Under the pieces are notes generated by a model. That model did no database searches and had not been told where the DNA came from. It was given only the letters and a program-made list of their open reading frames with translations. Positions 47,531 to 56,018 of a DNA stretch of 64,000 bases are shown here, one piece after another. Every line of letters starts with the position of its first letter. Position 1 is the first letter of the stretch. The stretch comes from Xanthomonas arboricola (GTDB taxonomy: Bacteria > Pseudomonadota > Gammaproteobacteria > Xanthomonadales > Xanthomonadaceae): the NCBI RefSeq assembly GCF_003353015.1, contig NZ_QREM01000009.1, forward strand, positions 649,574 through 713,573, read 5' to 3'. The position numbers and the translations under genes were made by a program.

Positions 47531-47797
47531 GCCCGCAGTATCGCCACCACCGTCTCACGGCATGAGACCTGCGGCCGTAGACTCTCCCGCATCGATGACA
47601 CCGCGCCCCTGAGCCTGTTCGAACAACTGCAGCACCGGATTGCCGGAGCAGCCGAGCCGCTGGAAGTGCTGCAGCAGTTTGAGGCGGAGCTGCTCGCCGC
47701 ATACCCTGCCGAGGCGACGGAGGTCGTGAAGCTAGTCGCGTCCTGGGGTCATCGCTTGGGCGTGCTCACACACGACGACCTTGAGGGTTTCGTCTGA
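47504..47797 (+). CDS. Small hypothetical protein, start uncertain
   Basis: Up to 97 residues. The C-terminal two thirds (LSLFEQLQHRIAGAAEPLEV, LQQFEAELLAAYPAEATEVV, ending VLTHDDLEGFV) has the even helical character of a real protein; the first 35 residues do not, so translation may start inside. It is divergent from the SRAP operon and overlaps its first gene. No family is recognised. Confidence 0.42.
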   Translation: MGSECGFVHARSIATTVSRHETCGRRLSRIDDTAPLSLFEQLQHRIAGAAEPLEVLQQFEAELLAAYPAEATEVVKLVASWGHRLGVLTHDDLEGFV

Positions 47798-47879
47798 CAG
47801 TGCTGGTGCGGCACTGCTCAAGCGCCACGCGGGATGAGCTGCCAACGGCCCACGCGTCCAGCGAGTGAAGCATGCAGTC

Positions 47880-48242
47880 TTATGGCGATGCGCAGACCGT
47901 GTAGATGTTGATGATCGCTGCGCCATTGACGTACCCGTAGGTGCGCCAGCCGTTGCCGTTCGGGTAACTGCCAACCACTGAGAAGCGTCCAGCATTCATG
48001 GACTGTTGACCATTGTTGTTCTCCGGCAGCCCTCCGACAAACGTGACGCTGTTGGGGTCACTGGTGTTCCATCCGCCAGAGATCGGCGTAAATCCTGCAG
48101 GGCATTGTGGAGTTGCATCGACAGTGCTGCGAGGTGCGGCGCGTGCGAATCCCTCCACTATCGTCTGGTAAGTAGCAGCTTCAACAGACGAAGCTGCGAG
48201 CAAAGATGCTGCAGCGAGAGCGGTGGCAAGCAAGCTCTTCAT
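47880..48242 (-). CDS. Small secreted disulfide protein
   Basis: A 120-residue exported protein with signal peptide SLLATALAAASLLAASSVEA, cleavage before ATY. The mature part has CPAGFTPISGGWNTS and ends WRTYGYVNGAAIINIYTVCA. This CPAG...GGG-like...S.P..NGW......VYAVCA layout occurs in many small secreted bacterial proteins; the two Cys probably form a disulfide. The function is unknown. A purine-rich site (GGAGAAGTT) precedes the ATG. Single gene on the island. Confidence 0.7.
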   Translation of the reverse strand: MKSLLATALAAASLLAASSVEAATYQTIVEGFARAAPRSTVDATPQCPAGFTPISGGWNTSDPNSVTFVGGLPENNNGQQSMNAGRFSVVGSYPNGNGWRTYGYVNGAAIINIYTVCASP

Positions 48243-48270
48243 AACTTCTCCATATTATCGGGGGAGCCGG

Positions 48271-48459
48271 CTAGAGCTTGCTGAAAGCTCCGCGGGTTGA
48301 GCGGCCATCTTGGCTCCGCGTCCGGCAGCTGTAGATTGGCAGCGAATCGGGATCACCCATATCGGCGTATGCCGCGACGCTGGGTCGGAACTCCCCTACC
48401 CAATGACCTGTGCGGCCAGGCCTGAAATGAACGTTTTTTTGGATGTGCGGGCCATGCAT
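48271..48459 (-). CDS. Possible small protein (62 aa)
   Basis: From ATG 48459 the frame reads MHGPHIQKNVHFRPGRTGHW and ends TRSQDGRSTRGAFSKL. It uses AT-richer codons at the start and shows no motif. It lies in the 284-base gap between two secreted-protein genes. I include it with low weight because the frame is open and has a plausible composition, but no homologue is known to me. Confidence 0.33.
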   Translation of the reverse strand: MHGPHIQKNVHFRPGRTGHWVGEFRPSVAAYADMGDPDSLPIYSCRTRSQDGRSTRGAFSKL

Positions 48460-48526
48460 CTTGGCCTTGCGCCGAGATGACCTCGCGCTGCCGGCGCTGA
48501 CCGGCGCAGCACATTCGGAGAACGTA

Positions 48527-48967
48527 ATGCACGCACTGCTGATCACCGCCGCCGGAGCGCTTCTTGGCGTCGCCATCCGTGCCGCAGCCGGCGAAGCCGG
48601 CCAATTCGGCCGCACCGCCCAGCTGTATCAGGAGACGTCAGCCTCCGGCGAAACGCTGGACGCCTTCGTCACCCGCATCGCGCCGCGCGCGCGCTCAGCA
48701 TCAATCAGTGCATGCGCAGTGGTGTGCGGCGAGATCAAGGGCAGCGGCCCCTACACAGTCGTTCTCAAGACTGACGGCTATCCCGACGACTGCCGCCTGC
48801 CGAAGACCACCGCGCCGTATGTGCTGGTGAACGGCATCGCCAAGGACGCGCGCGCCGACCACTTCTCAATCGCCAACCGGTTCCGCCCCGGCTACCTGGT
48901 CACACCCTGGAGCATCAAGTTCCAGGACCGTAGCGGCGTGCGCAAGGTCGACACCGTCGGTCGCTGA
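48527..48967 (+). CDS. Exported hypothetical protein
   Basis: A 146-residue protein with a hydrophobic start (ALLITAAGALLGVAIRAAAG) that may be a signal peptide or anchor. The mature part (TLDAFVTRIAPRARSASISA, CAVVCGEIKGSGPYTVVLKT, then DHFSIANRFRPGYLVTP) resembles proteins of integrated elements with a mixed alpha/beta fold, possibly related to JAB-domain-like island proteins, but no catalytic motif can be confirmed. The ATG 48527 is preferred because it begins the hydrophobic segment. Convergent with the phage-type gene at 48986. Confidence 0.5.
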   Translation: MHALLITAAGALLGVAIRAAAGEAGQFGRTAQLYQETSASGETLDAFVTRIAPRARSASISACAVVCGEIKGSGPYTVVLKTDGYPDDCRLPKTTAPYVLVNGIAKDARADHFSIANRFRPGYLVTPWSIKFQDRSGVRKVDTVGR

Positions 48968-48985
48968 GATGGCGACGCATCTCGG

Positions 48986-49636
48986 TCAGGCTGCCGCTTG
49001 TTCGCCAGTTGCCAGGCTGGCGGCGATGGCACTGTCCGTTGCCGCCTTGATCAGCCCTTGGAGCTTCCATCCCTCCAGCTCCTGCGTCGCCTCCGCACCG
49101 GGATAGCGGAGGGCGTAGGTCGGCGCAATTAGGTCCGCAATTGGCGCCGCCAGCACGCCGAGGGCGGCGCCGCGGTCTTCTACCTGGAACGTGACGGTGC
49201 CGGTGTCGTTGATCGGGTTCCAGATGATCGTGATCTGCCGCGCGAGCGGGTCTGCATCTGGATCGGGCATCACCACGTTTGCGTCGTAGGCCGCACGCGT
49301 AGCCGCCTTGATGCCCAGCAGTAGATGCACGCCAGGCTCGGTGACCGTCTCGCCCGGCACCTCCACGGATCGGCCTGTCGCCGGGTCTACCTCTGTCTTT
49401 GTCGGCGCGGTGATCTCGTAGCTGCGGCCGATCAGGTCGCCGATCTGCACCGTGAGCACGCGCAGGAAGAAACGCTCCAGAGTCTGGGTCCAGCCGTCAG
49501 GGTGTGGCTTGGTGGTCATCTGCTCGAGGTGGAATTCGACCGGCCCGTCGTTGGTGGCCGGGTCCCAGCGGATCTCGATGCGCGGCGACACGATCTTGGT
49601 CTGCGTGCCGAACGTGGGATTTTCGCTGATGAGCAT
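48986..49636 (-). CDS. Prophage-type protein of unknown function
   Basis: A 216-residue soluble protein (MLISENPTFGTQTKIVSPRI, IRWDPATNDGPVEFHLEQMT, two copies of a D/NxxTGTVxFxxE-like strand pair around 15-40 and 145-165). It follows the decayed tail-type gene by 2 bases on the same strand, so both came from one phage operon. The frame back to 50275 is longer only because the upstream pseudogene shares it in part. The C-terminus ends ASLATGEQAAA. No precise family name is available. Confidence 0.55.
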   Translation of the reverse strand: MLISENPTFGTQTKIVSPRIEIRWDPATNDGPVEFHLEQMTTKPHPDGWTQTLERFFLRVLTVQIGDLIGRSYEITAPTKTEVDPATGRSVEVPGETVTEPGVHLLLGIKAATRAAYDANVVMPDPDADPLARQITIIWNPINDTGTVTFQVEDRGAALGVLAAPIADLIAPTYALRYPGAEATQELEGWKLQGLIKAATDSAIAASLATGEQAAA

Positions 49637-49638
49637 GG

Positions 49639-50334
49639 TCAGTATCCAGTAACGTCGAGGATGGGGGCGCGCACCCACGCCTGGCCGTACTGGCCCGGGG
49701 CAGGAAACGGGTGCCATTCGCGCCCGTTTGAGAAAAGCTGCCGGTGTCAATTGCACTGATGCTGGCAACGTTGCCGTTGATGTTGACGACTCCCTTGCGC
49801 CACACCACGCTGACAAGCCATTGCGGCCCGCCGCCAACGACGCCACCGGCCGCCAGGATGGTGTTGCCTGCCGATCCGGCGAGCGCCGCCTACGTGCGCC
49901 CCGCGCTGGCAGCGTGATCGAACCACCTTGGTTGGCATTGCCCTGCAGCAACCCACGCACCCGCATGTACTTGAGAGTCGCGTCGAAAACGACCTGATTG
50001 CTCGTGGGGTTGCGAATGACAAGGTAATCGCGGCGCCCGAAGGTGGGCTCGTCGAAGACGTATGCTGTAAAACTTCCGCCAGTCGTGAAGCCATTAAAGG
50101 TGAAATTGCTGCCGTTCTGCGTCCGCTGCATCAGCGCGGCGTTGTTCTCACCGAGAAATGCGAGCACCGGATTGGTGCCGCCGATGGTCAGGCTCCAAGT
50201 CTTCAAAACGCCCGAGCCTGTTGGGTTGATCGTCTGCTTCGGGACACGCCGAAAATTGGGCCGGGGTCGGCGCACGCGTCCAACGCCCGTCGCGTGTGCC
50301 TGTCCCTCCGCGCGCCGATCTCCAACGCCCCCAC
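49639..50334 (-). pseudogene. Decayed phage tail-type gene with several frame changes
   Basis: From GTG 50334 (behind GGAGGAG) the reading is VGALEIGARRDRHT. The coding frame changes near 50292 and continues NPTGSGVLKTWSLTIGGTNP to GNANQGGSITLPARGA. It changes again near 49895, where a TAG also appears (AGNTILAAGGVVGGGPQWL, KGVVNINGNVASISAIDTGS), and once more near 49735 to finish FSNGREWHPFPAPGQYGQAW and VRAPILDVTGY. Each piece is fluent, so one ancestral gene of about 230 codons was broken by at least three indels. The last phrase resembles the end of minor tail or fibre-associated proteins. Confidence 0.65.
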
Positions 50335-50417
50335 CGCCCCTGCTCCTCCGAGAGCTCGCGGCCCGTCACGCATCGGCCGTTCGTGCATCACGCGCGACCG
50401 CAGGCTTGCAGGCTGCG

Positions 50418-50588
50418 TCAATTACTGACGTGGGCGGTCTGTTCGGTGCGTCCGGCAGGGACGTCCGCGACGTCGTCGACTGGCTCGTGGGCCGGCGCTG
50501 CATTGCCACGCACCTGGTCGAACAGCGCGCATAGTTCGGTGGCTTCCTGCTGCAGCAGGACCAGGGCACTTTTATTGGGTTCTTGCAT
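50418..50588 (-). CDS. Small prophage-type protein (56 aa)
   Basis: A 56-residue protein starting MQEPNKSALVLLQQEATELC and continuing ALFDQVRGNAAPAHEPVDDV, ending EQTAHVSN. A good GGAAGCG sequence stands before the ATG. It lies upstream of the decayed tail gene on the same strand. Helical N-terminus, acidic C-terminus; no family is recognised. It is too short for many gene callers. Confidence 0.5.
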   Translation of the reverse strand: MQEPNKSALVLLQQEATELCALFDQVRGNAAPAHEPVDDVADVPAGRTEQTAHVSN

Positions 50589-50700
50589 GTCGCTTCCGTC
50601 GAAGACGCTTCCCAGCGTTCTTCAGGGCTGCGAGCAAACCGCATGCCAGCTTGCCTGGCGCAGGCTTGGTCGATGCGGCCTGACGCGCCCGCGCCCGCGC

Positions 50701-50949
50701 TCAGGCGGGTTCGAGCTGCCGTTGCGCTTCGGCGTGCATGGCTTCCAGCGTCACCATCCCGGCGACGCGGGCCGCAGCCATGGCGCTGCGGTGATCGGGG
50801 AAGCTGGCAGCGAGGGCACTGCCTGCCAGGCCGCCGGCGCTTGCAGCACCAATCTGCACGATCTGCCAGTCGGCCACCCAGCCGCGGTTGGGGCCATCGC
50901 CCTGGGCAGCGCGACAGATCAATTGATAGCTACCTAGGAAAATGACCAA
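50701..50949 (-). CDS. Small prophage-type protein, possibly truncated at its start
   Basis: An 82-residue frame (SYQLICRAAQGDGPNRGWVA, DWQIVQIGAASAGGLAGSAL, ending EAMHAEAQRQLEPA). The body looks like a genuine small phage protein with a Gly/Ala-rich helix. The only in-frame start is TTG 50949, which overlaps the start of the divergent GGDEF gene, so the original 5' end was probably lost at the island edge near this point. First gene of the minus-strand phage remnant. Confidence 0.45.
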   Translation of the reverse strand: MVIFLGSYQLICRAAQGDGPNRGWVADWQIVQIGAASAGGLAGSALAASFPDHRSAMAAARVAGMVTLEAMHAEAQRQLEPA

Positions 50950-52801
50950 TCTATTGTCCGGCCCGATGACGAACGGGAAGGATACCGCCGTGCCGGCGCC
51001 GGGGCGATATCAACCCCAACCCGCAGCTGACTGGCAAGCGAAGTGGACCACAGGCACGCAACTTGCATCGGCCTCTACCAGACAATCGGTGTTGGGGAAC
51101 ACGGTGTTGACCAGGAAAGCAAAACGCCACGCTGCCGGCGCCCTGTTGCTCGGAGGGATGATCTTCGTCCTGATCGGCGTGGGCGGCTATTTCACCACCC
51201 AGCGTTCGCTGTCCGATGCGGGCTGGGTGACACACACCCAGGAAGTGATCGCCAGCATCGACGAGATCCAGGCCGGGATGCTGTCGGCCGAGTCGTCGGT
51301 GCGTGGCTATGTGTTGACCGACAACGAAGCGTTTCTCGGGGTGTACGCCGATGCGATCGGGCGGCTGCCCGAGCGCATCGTGCGACTGGATGCATTGGTG
51401 CAGGACAATCCGGTGCAGCTGCGCAATGTGGCGGAGCTTGGACGCCTGGTGGACATGCGGCTGATGCAGATCGACGACCTGTTGCGCAGCTATCGCACGC
51501 AGGGCCTGGATGGCGCGCGCACATCGATCGCACGTGGCGTGTTCCAGACCTCGTCTTCGCTGCGCCGCCAGGTGCAGATCATGACGGAACTGGAACGCCA
51601 GCAACTTGTGAAGCGCACCGATACCAACACGCGCAGCGCGCAGTGGGTGCTATGGGTGACGGTGATCGGGATTTTCAGCGGCTTGCTGGTGATGGTGCTG
51701 GCCTACCGATTGCTGTCGCGCGAACTGGAACGGCGCGTGCGCGCCGAAGACGCGGCCAGCACGACCAGCGAGCGCCTGATCGAATCGTTCGCCACGCTTG
51801 AGCGCACCTCGGCGGGGCTGGAGGCGCTGGCACGTTACTCGGGGCTGCTGCAGAACTGCCGCGATGCCGAGGAAGCGCTGGAAATCACTGCACGCACCAT
51901 CGCGCCGCTGGTCCCGGGCGCGGCCGGTGCGGTCTATCTGCTGCGCGCCTCGCGCGACCGTGCCGAACAGGTGGTGGCCTGGGGCGCGATGGCCGAGGAC
52001 GGCAACGCCAGCATTGCGCCGGACACCTGCTGGGCCTTGCGCCGCGACCGCACGCACGTGGTGGAAAACGCCAGCCAGGGCATGCTCTGCCAGCACGTCG
52101 GCGCCAATCTTCCGGCACAGGCGAGCACCGTCTGCATCCCGTTGTCGGCACAGGGCACGCAGTTGGGGATGCTGGCGCTGCGCAGCGAGGATCCGCGCGA
52201 CCTGGCCTCGTTGACCGTGGCCGAGGCTGCGGCCGAGCAGCTGTCGCTGGCGCTGCACAACCTGCGCCTGCGTGAAACGCTGCGCCAGCAATCCATTCGC
52301 GATCCGTTGACCGGCCTGTACAACCGCCGGTACCTCGAAGAGGCGCTCAATCACGAACTGGCGCGCTGCACGCGACGGATGCAACCCTTGTCGGTGCTGA
52401 TGCTGGATGTGGACCACTTCAAGCAGTTCAACGATCTGCACGGCCATGCCGGCGGTGATCGCGTCCTGGCGGCAATCGGCGACTTCCTGCTGGCGCAGAC
52501 GCGCGGCGAAGACATCTGCTGCCGCTACGGCGGCGAGGAGCTGACGATCATCCTGCCGGAAGTGGACCTGGCGACCGCCTGCCGGATGGCCGAGAAGTTG
52601 CGTACCGGCATCGAGTCCCTGCAGGTGATGGCCGATGGCGTCTCGTTGCCGACGGTCAGCGCCTCGTTCGGCGCAGCCAGCTTTCCCGAGCATGCAGGCA
52701 ATATGGCGCAGTTGCTGCGGCGCGCGGACGAGGCGCTGTACCGCGCAAAGCAGGCCGGTCGCAATCAGGTGGTGAGCGCGGGCACTGCCGCCGCGGGGTA
52801 A
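50942..52801 (+). CDS. Membrane diguanylate cyclase (CHASE3-like, GAF, GGDEF)
   Basis: A protein of up to 619 residues that would make cyclic di-GMP. An N-terminal membrane segment (HAAGALLLGGMIFVLIGVGG, about 61-80) is followed by a periplasmic CHASE3-like helical sensor (AESSVRGYVLTDNEAFLGVY), a second membrane segment (WVLWVTVIGIFSGLLVMVLA), a coiled coil, a GAF domain (about 300-440) and a GGDEF domain with RDPLTGLYNRRYLEE and the active GGEEL. The product-inhibition site RxxD (RGED) lies five residues before it. The first 40 residues look non-conserved, so the true start may be later, for example 50966. Confidence 0.88.
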   Translation: MTNLLSGPMTNGKDTAVPAPGRYQPQPAADWQAKWTTGTQLASASTRQSVLGNTVLTRKAKRHAAGALLLGGMIFVLIGVGGYFTTQRSLSDAGWVTHTQEVIASIDEIQAGMLSAESSVRGYVLTDNEAFLGVYADAIGRLPERIVRLDALVQDNPVQLRNVAELGRLVDMRLMQIDDLLRSYRTQGLDGARTSIARGVFQTSSSLRRQVQIMTELERQQLVKRTDTNTRSAQWVLWVTVIGIFSGLLVMVLAYRLLSRELERRVRAEDAASTTSERLIESFATLERTSAGLEALARYSGLLQNCRDAEEALEITARTIAPLVPGAAGAVYLLRASRDRAEQVVAWGAMAEDGNASIAPDTCWALRRDRTHVVENASQGMLCQHVGANLPAQASTVCIPLSAQGTQLGMLALRSEDPRDLASLTVAEAAAEQLSLALHNLRLRETLRQQSIRDPLTGLYNRRYLEEALNHELARCTRRMQPLSVLMLDVDHFKQFNDLHGHAGGDRVLAAIGDFLLAQTRGEDICCRYGGEELTIILPEVDLATACRMAEKLRTGIESLQVMADGVSLPTVSASFGAASFPEHAGNMAQLLRRADEALYRAKQAGRNQVVSAGTAAAG

Positions 52802-52903
52802 GCCAGGCCGTTGCCAGGCCTGGATCCGCATGGGCGGCAATGCCTGCACGCCGCGCCCAATCGACTGCGATGCAGGCATTTTTCCGGCAGCCCGGAGCAG
52901 GAT

Positions 52904-53137
52904 TCACACGCCGCCATGCCCCTGCTCACTGGTTGGAATGAGGCCAGCGTCGGCCAGCATGGCGTCGACGCGGGTGCGCACATAGGCCGCATCCTCGGCC
53001 GCGGCGCTGCTCAGCAGGGCCTGGGCGCGCGCCTGGAAATCGAGATAGTCGAAATCGGCGTCCTCATCGGCGGACAGCTGCGGCAGTTCGTCCTGCAGCG
53101 CATCCAGGCACGTGTCGAGTTCTTCGCGTGTGGGCAT
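52904..53137 (-). CDS. Small acidic protein of unknown function
   Basis: A 77-residue acidic, helical protein (MPTREELDTCLDALQDELPQ, ADFDYLDFQARAQALLSSAA, then VRTRVDAMLADAGLIP). No membrane segment or motif is seen. The ATG at 53137 gives the better N-terminus; 24 upstream codons in frame look random. It lies between two GGDEF genes on the other strand. The function cannot be assigned. Confidence 0.55.
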   Translation of the reverse strand: MPTREELDTCLDALQDELPQLSADEDADFDYLDFQARAQALLSSAAAEDAAYVRTRVDAMLADAGLIPTSEQGHGGV

Positions 53138-53303
53138 GGCAGACTCCAACGGCAAAGACGCCACGGTTGCGGCATGGACGTCAAGGATGTGCGAAGCCCG
53201 GCCCGGCAACGCTTCATTTTCCTAGCCGTTGCCGCGGCGCGTGCACGCTCAACTTTCGCAAGGCTCCGCCGATAATGATGCCGACTCCTATAGAACCTTC
53301 CCT

Positions 53304-54278
53304 GTGATCCTCCACCTGCGGCGGGATTTCCGCCTCGGCATCGTCAAGATGCTGGGGCCGATTACCGCGCTGTTGCTTTGCCTCTATGCGGTGTACCTGG
53401 CCATCACCGGTCAGGCGCTGGCCTGCCTCATCAGCGCATCGCTCGGTGTGCTTGCGGTATGGCGTGGCTGGAAGATGCGCGACGCCGAACGCACCGGCAC
53501 CGGCGGCGCGTGGCTGTCCTCCATCAATGTCGGCGGCTGTCTGGTCGCCTGCTGGACCGGTGGCGATGGCGCCCTGCCCTGGTTGTTTCCGGTGCTGGCC
53601 ACCAACTACTTCCTGTGCGGCCCGCAACGCGCGGTGCTGCTGAGCCTCCCGCTGCTGGCCGCGCTGCTGCTGTTGCCGGGCCTGATCGTCAGCCCCGGAC
53701 AGGGCGTGTCGACGATCGTGGTGACGCTGGTGACGCTGGCGGTGGGCTATGCGTTTTCGCTGCGCATGCAGGACGACCGCGTGCATCTGGAAGAACTGGC
53801 CTCGCTGGATGCACTGACCGGCCTGCCCAATCGGCGCATGCTCGAACGTGCGCTCACCCATCAGATCGACCGGCGCCAGCCGAACGAACGGCTCAACAGC
53901 CTGATCATCCTCGACCTGGACCATTTCAAGGAGGTCAACGATCTGTACGGGCATGCCGCAGGCGACGCGGCGCTGTCGGATCTGGCCACCATCCTGCGCT
54001 TTGAAGTGCGCGAGCCGCATCAGGTGTTCCGCTTCGGCGGCGAGGAATTCGTGGTGTTGTTGCGTGCCGGCTCCCTGCAGGAACTGGAAGCGGCCACCGA
54101 ACGCCTGCGCAAGGTGATCCGCAACGGGCTGCGCGGCCCGGGGGGGCGGATCACGGTGTCGCTGGGCGCGGCGCGCCACGACGGAGAAACGCATTGGCAG
54201 GACTGGTTCTCGCGTGCCGATGCAGCGCTGTACCTGGCCAAGAACGGTGGCCGCGACAGCGTGCGGGTTGCCGACTGA
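53304..54278 (+). CDS. Membrane diguanylate cyclase (MASE-like membrane domain, GGDEF)
   Basis: About 324 residues from GTG 53304. Five to six membrane segments occupy residues about 15-155 (LGPITALLLCLYAVYLAITG, then LACLISASLGVLAVW and LLSLPLLAALLLLPGLIV). The GGDEF domain follows: SLDALTGLPNRRMLERAL, ILDLDHFKEVNDLYGHAAGD and the active site GGEEF. The usual RxxD inhibition site is replaced by REPH, so feedback by cyclic di-GMP through this site is unlikely, unlike the cyclase encoded upstream. The start is uncertain: an in-frame TTG at 53229 would add 25 residues, and ATG 53349 would remove 15. Confidence 0.85.
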   Translation: MILHLRRDFRLGIVKMLGPITALLLCLYAVYLAITGQALACLISASLGVLAVWRGWKMRDAERTGTGGAWLSSINVGGCLVACWTGGDGALPWLFPVLATNYFLCGPQRAVLLSLPLLAALLLLPGLIVSPGQGVSTIVVTLVTLAVGYAFSLRMQDDRVHLEELASLDALTGLPNRRMLERALTHQIDRRQPNERLNSLIILDLDHFKEVNDLYGHAAGDAALSDLATILRFEVREPHQVFRFGGEEFVVLLRAGSLQELEAATERLRKVIRNGLRGPGGRITVSLGAARHDGETHWQDWFSRADAALYLAKNGGRDSVRVAD

Positions 54279-54593
54279 GCGCAGGCCGTCGTGTGGGCGC
54301 GCGGTCAGCGGGCATACCGGCTCGGTGCTTGAGATCCCGCCAGCGCGTTGGGCAACTGCCGACGACGTGTCGGCGCCGCTTGTCGGCCGCCGGCGCAGCC
54401 GAGAATGGCTCACACGGCATGGCGAACTGCCATCAGGCGACGCCGCAACCGGCGTGTACCCGGTGGTGCCTGCCGCTTCCGAGCCCTGGCCGCACTCGCT
54501 TGACGACTGGCGATCAGGGTGTAGCCGCGCCAAGACGTCTGCGTCTTTGAGTGCAGCTGCGGGGCGACCTGACGGCCGCCCCGCATGCCGGCC
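54279..54593. other. Gap between GGDEF gene and efflux operon: no gene seen
   Basis: In this 315-base stretch no coding frame convinces. A hairpin TGCGGGGCG (54558-54564 and on) with CGCCCCGCA (54577-54585) lies just after the outer membrane factor gene and may weakly end the minus-strand operon; it has no T tract. Confidence 0.5.
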
Positions 54594-56018
54594 TTACCGG
54601 TTGAGCACCGCCACCGGTGCCGCAGGCGCTTCGCCCTGCTTCCAGCCGCCCAAGGCCTTGTACACCCCGACCACGCCGACGTTGACCGCTGCTTCGGCCT
54701 GCGCCAGGGCATCGTCGGCGGCCAGCTGGGTGCGTTGCGCGTCCAGCAGGGTCAGGAAGTCTTCCGAGCCCTCGCGGTAGCGGATCTGCGCCAGTTGCTC
54801 GGCACGCCGCGCCGCATTGGCCTGCTCCACCACGATCGCCAGGCGCGCCTGCTGGCGGCCGTAGCCGATCAAGGCGTTCTCGGTGTCTTCCAGCGCCAGC
54901 AACACCGTCTGCTGGTACTGCGCCAATGCACCGTCGGCCTGCGCCTTGCTGGCACGCAGCCGAGCACGCACGGTGCCGAAGTCGAATGCCGCCCAGCTGA
55001 TCGACGGGGTGATCGACCAGGCCTTGCCGCTGCCCTCGGTCAGCCTGGCGGCGTCGCCGGACAGGAAGCCGACAAAGCCGCTGACGCTGATGCGCGGGAA
55101 CAGATCGGCCGTGGCCACGCCAACCTGCGCGGTGGCCGCCGCCAGCCGGCGTTCGGCGCTGCGCACGTCCGGGCGCTGACGCAGCAATCCGGCGGTATCG
55201 CCCAGCGGCAACGCACGGGCGAACGCGGGCGTGGTGCGCGCCACCAGGGTGGCATCCAGGGCATTGGGTGGTTGGCCGAGCAGTACCGCCAGGCGATGGC
55301 GGTACTGCGCCTCGGCGGTTTCCAGCAACGGGATGTCCGCCTCGATCGCCTTCAACCGCGCCAGGCTGCTCTGCACATCCAGCTCGCTGCCGGCGCCCAG
55401 GTCCCAACGCGTCTGCGTCAGCCGCTGGGTGTCGTGCAGGTTGGTCAGGGTGCGCTTGGAGACCTCCAGCTGCTTTTGCGTACCGCGCAGTTCGAAGTAG
55501 TTGCGCGCCACCTCGGCAGCGACGCTGACCTGCACGTCGAGCAGACCGGCCTGCTCGGCTTCCAGATCGGCGCGCGCCGCTTCGGAGGCGCGCCGCTGGC
55601 GGCCGAACAGGTCCAGCTCCCAGGCCGCATCCAGCCCCAGGGTGGTCTGCTCGGTGAGGAAACGCTGGTTGCCGGCGATCACCTGCTGCTGCTCGCGGCG
55701 ATCGAAGCTGCCTTGCGCGGTGATATGCGGCGCCTGATCGAGACGCCGCTCGACGAACACCGCACGCGCCTGCTTGACGCGCGACACGGCGATGCGCAGA
55801 TCGTGGTTGGCGAACAAGGCATCGCGCACCAGCTGTTCCAGCACCGGGTCGTCGAACTGCGACCACCAGTTGCCAACCGGCGATTGGGTGCTGTAGGCCG
55901 CATCCTGCGTGCCCTGCAGGGTCACTGCGGCCGGCGGGTCGGGCCGGTAATCCGGCCCCACCGCGCAACCGCCGAGCACCAGCGCGGCCAGTGCCACGCT
56001 CAGAAGGTTTCTTACCAT
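54594..56018 (-). CDS. Outer membrane factor lipoprotein of an RND efflux system
   Basis: A 474-residue NodT/OprM-type channel. The lipobox ALVLGGCAVGPDY (Cys near residue 18) and the following YRPDPPAAV are typical. The mature part has the doubled coiled-coil layout: WWSQFDDPVLEQLVRDALFA in the first half and SWAAFDFGTVRARLRASKAQ in the second. It is the last gene of the operon; its start overlaps the end of the SDR gene by 7 bases. It would form the exit duct for the pump encoded at 56781. Confidence 0.9.
   Translation of the reverse strand: MVRNLLSVALAALVLGGCAVGPDYRPDPPAAVTLQGTQDAAYSTQSPVGNWWSQFDDPVLEQLVRDALFANHDLRIAVSRVKQARAVFVERRLDQAPHITAQGSFDRREQQQVIAGNQRFLTEQTTLGLDAAWELDLFGRQRRASEAARADLEAEQAGLLDVQVSVAAEVARNYFELRGTQKQLEVSKRTLTNLHDTQRLTQTRWDLGAGSELDVQSSLARLKAIEADIPLLETAEAQYRHRLAVLLGQPPNALDATLVARTTPAFARALPLGDTAGLLRQRPDVRSAERRLAAATAQVGVATADLFPRISVSGFVGFLSGDAARLTEGSGKAWSITPSISWAAFDFGTVRARLRASKAQADGALAQYQQTVLLALEDTENALIGYGRQQARLAIVVEQANAARRAEQLAQIRYREGSEDFLTLLDAQRTQLAADDALAQAEAAVNVGVVGVYKALGGWKQGEAPAAPVAVLNR

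Larger units (their letters stand above)
42983..50941. mobile_element. Integrated island at the 3' end of ssrA (right boundary inferred)
   Basis: It starts with a P4-type integrase gene right behind ssrA in the same orientation and continues with unrecognised genes, some visibly AT-richer (45200-46050), an SRAP operon and decayed prophage-like genes. A direct repeat of the ssrA 3' end, expected at the far end, is not found in the window. The right edge is placed where core-type genes resume at the GGDEF gene (50942); it may be a remnant whose end was lost. Confidence 0.7.
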
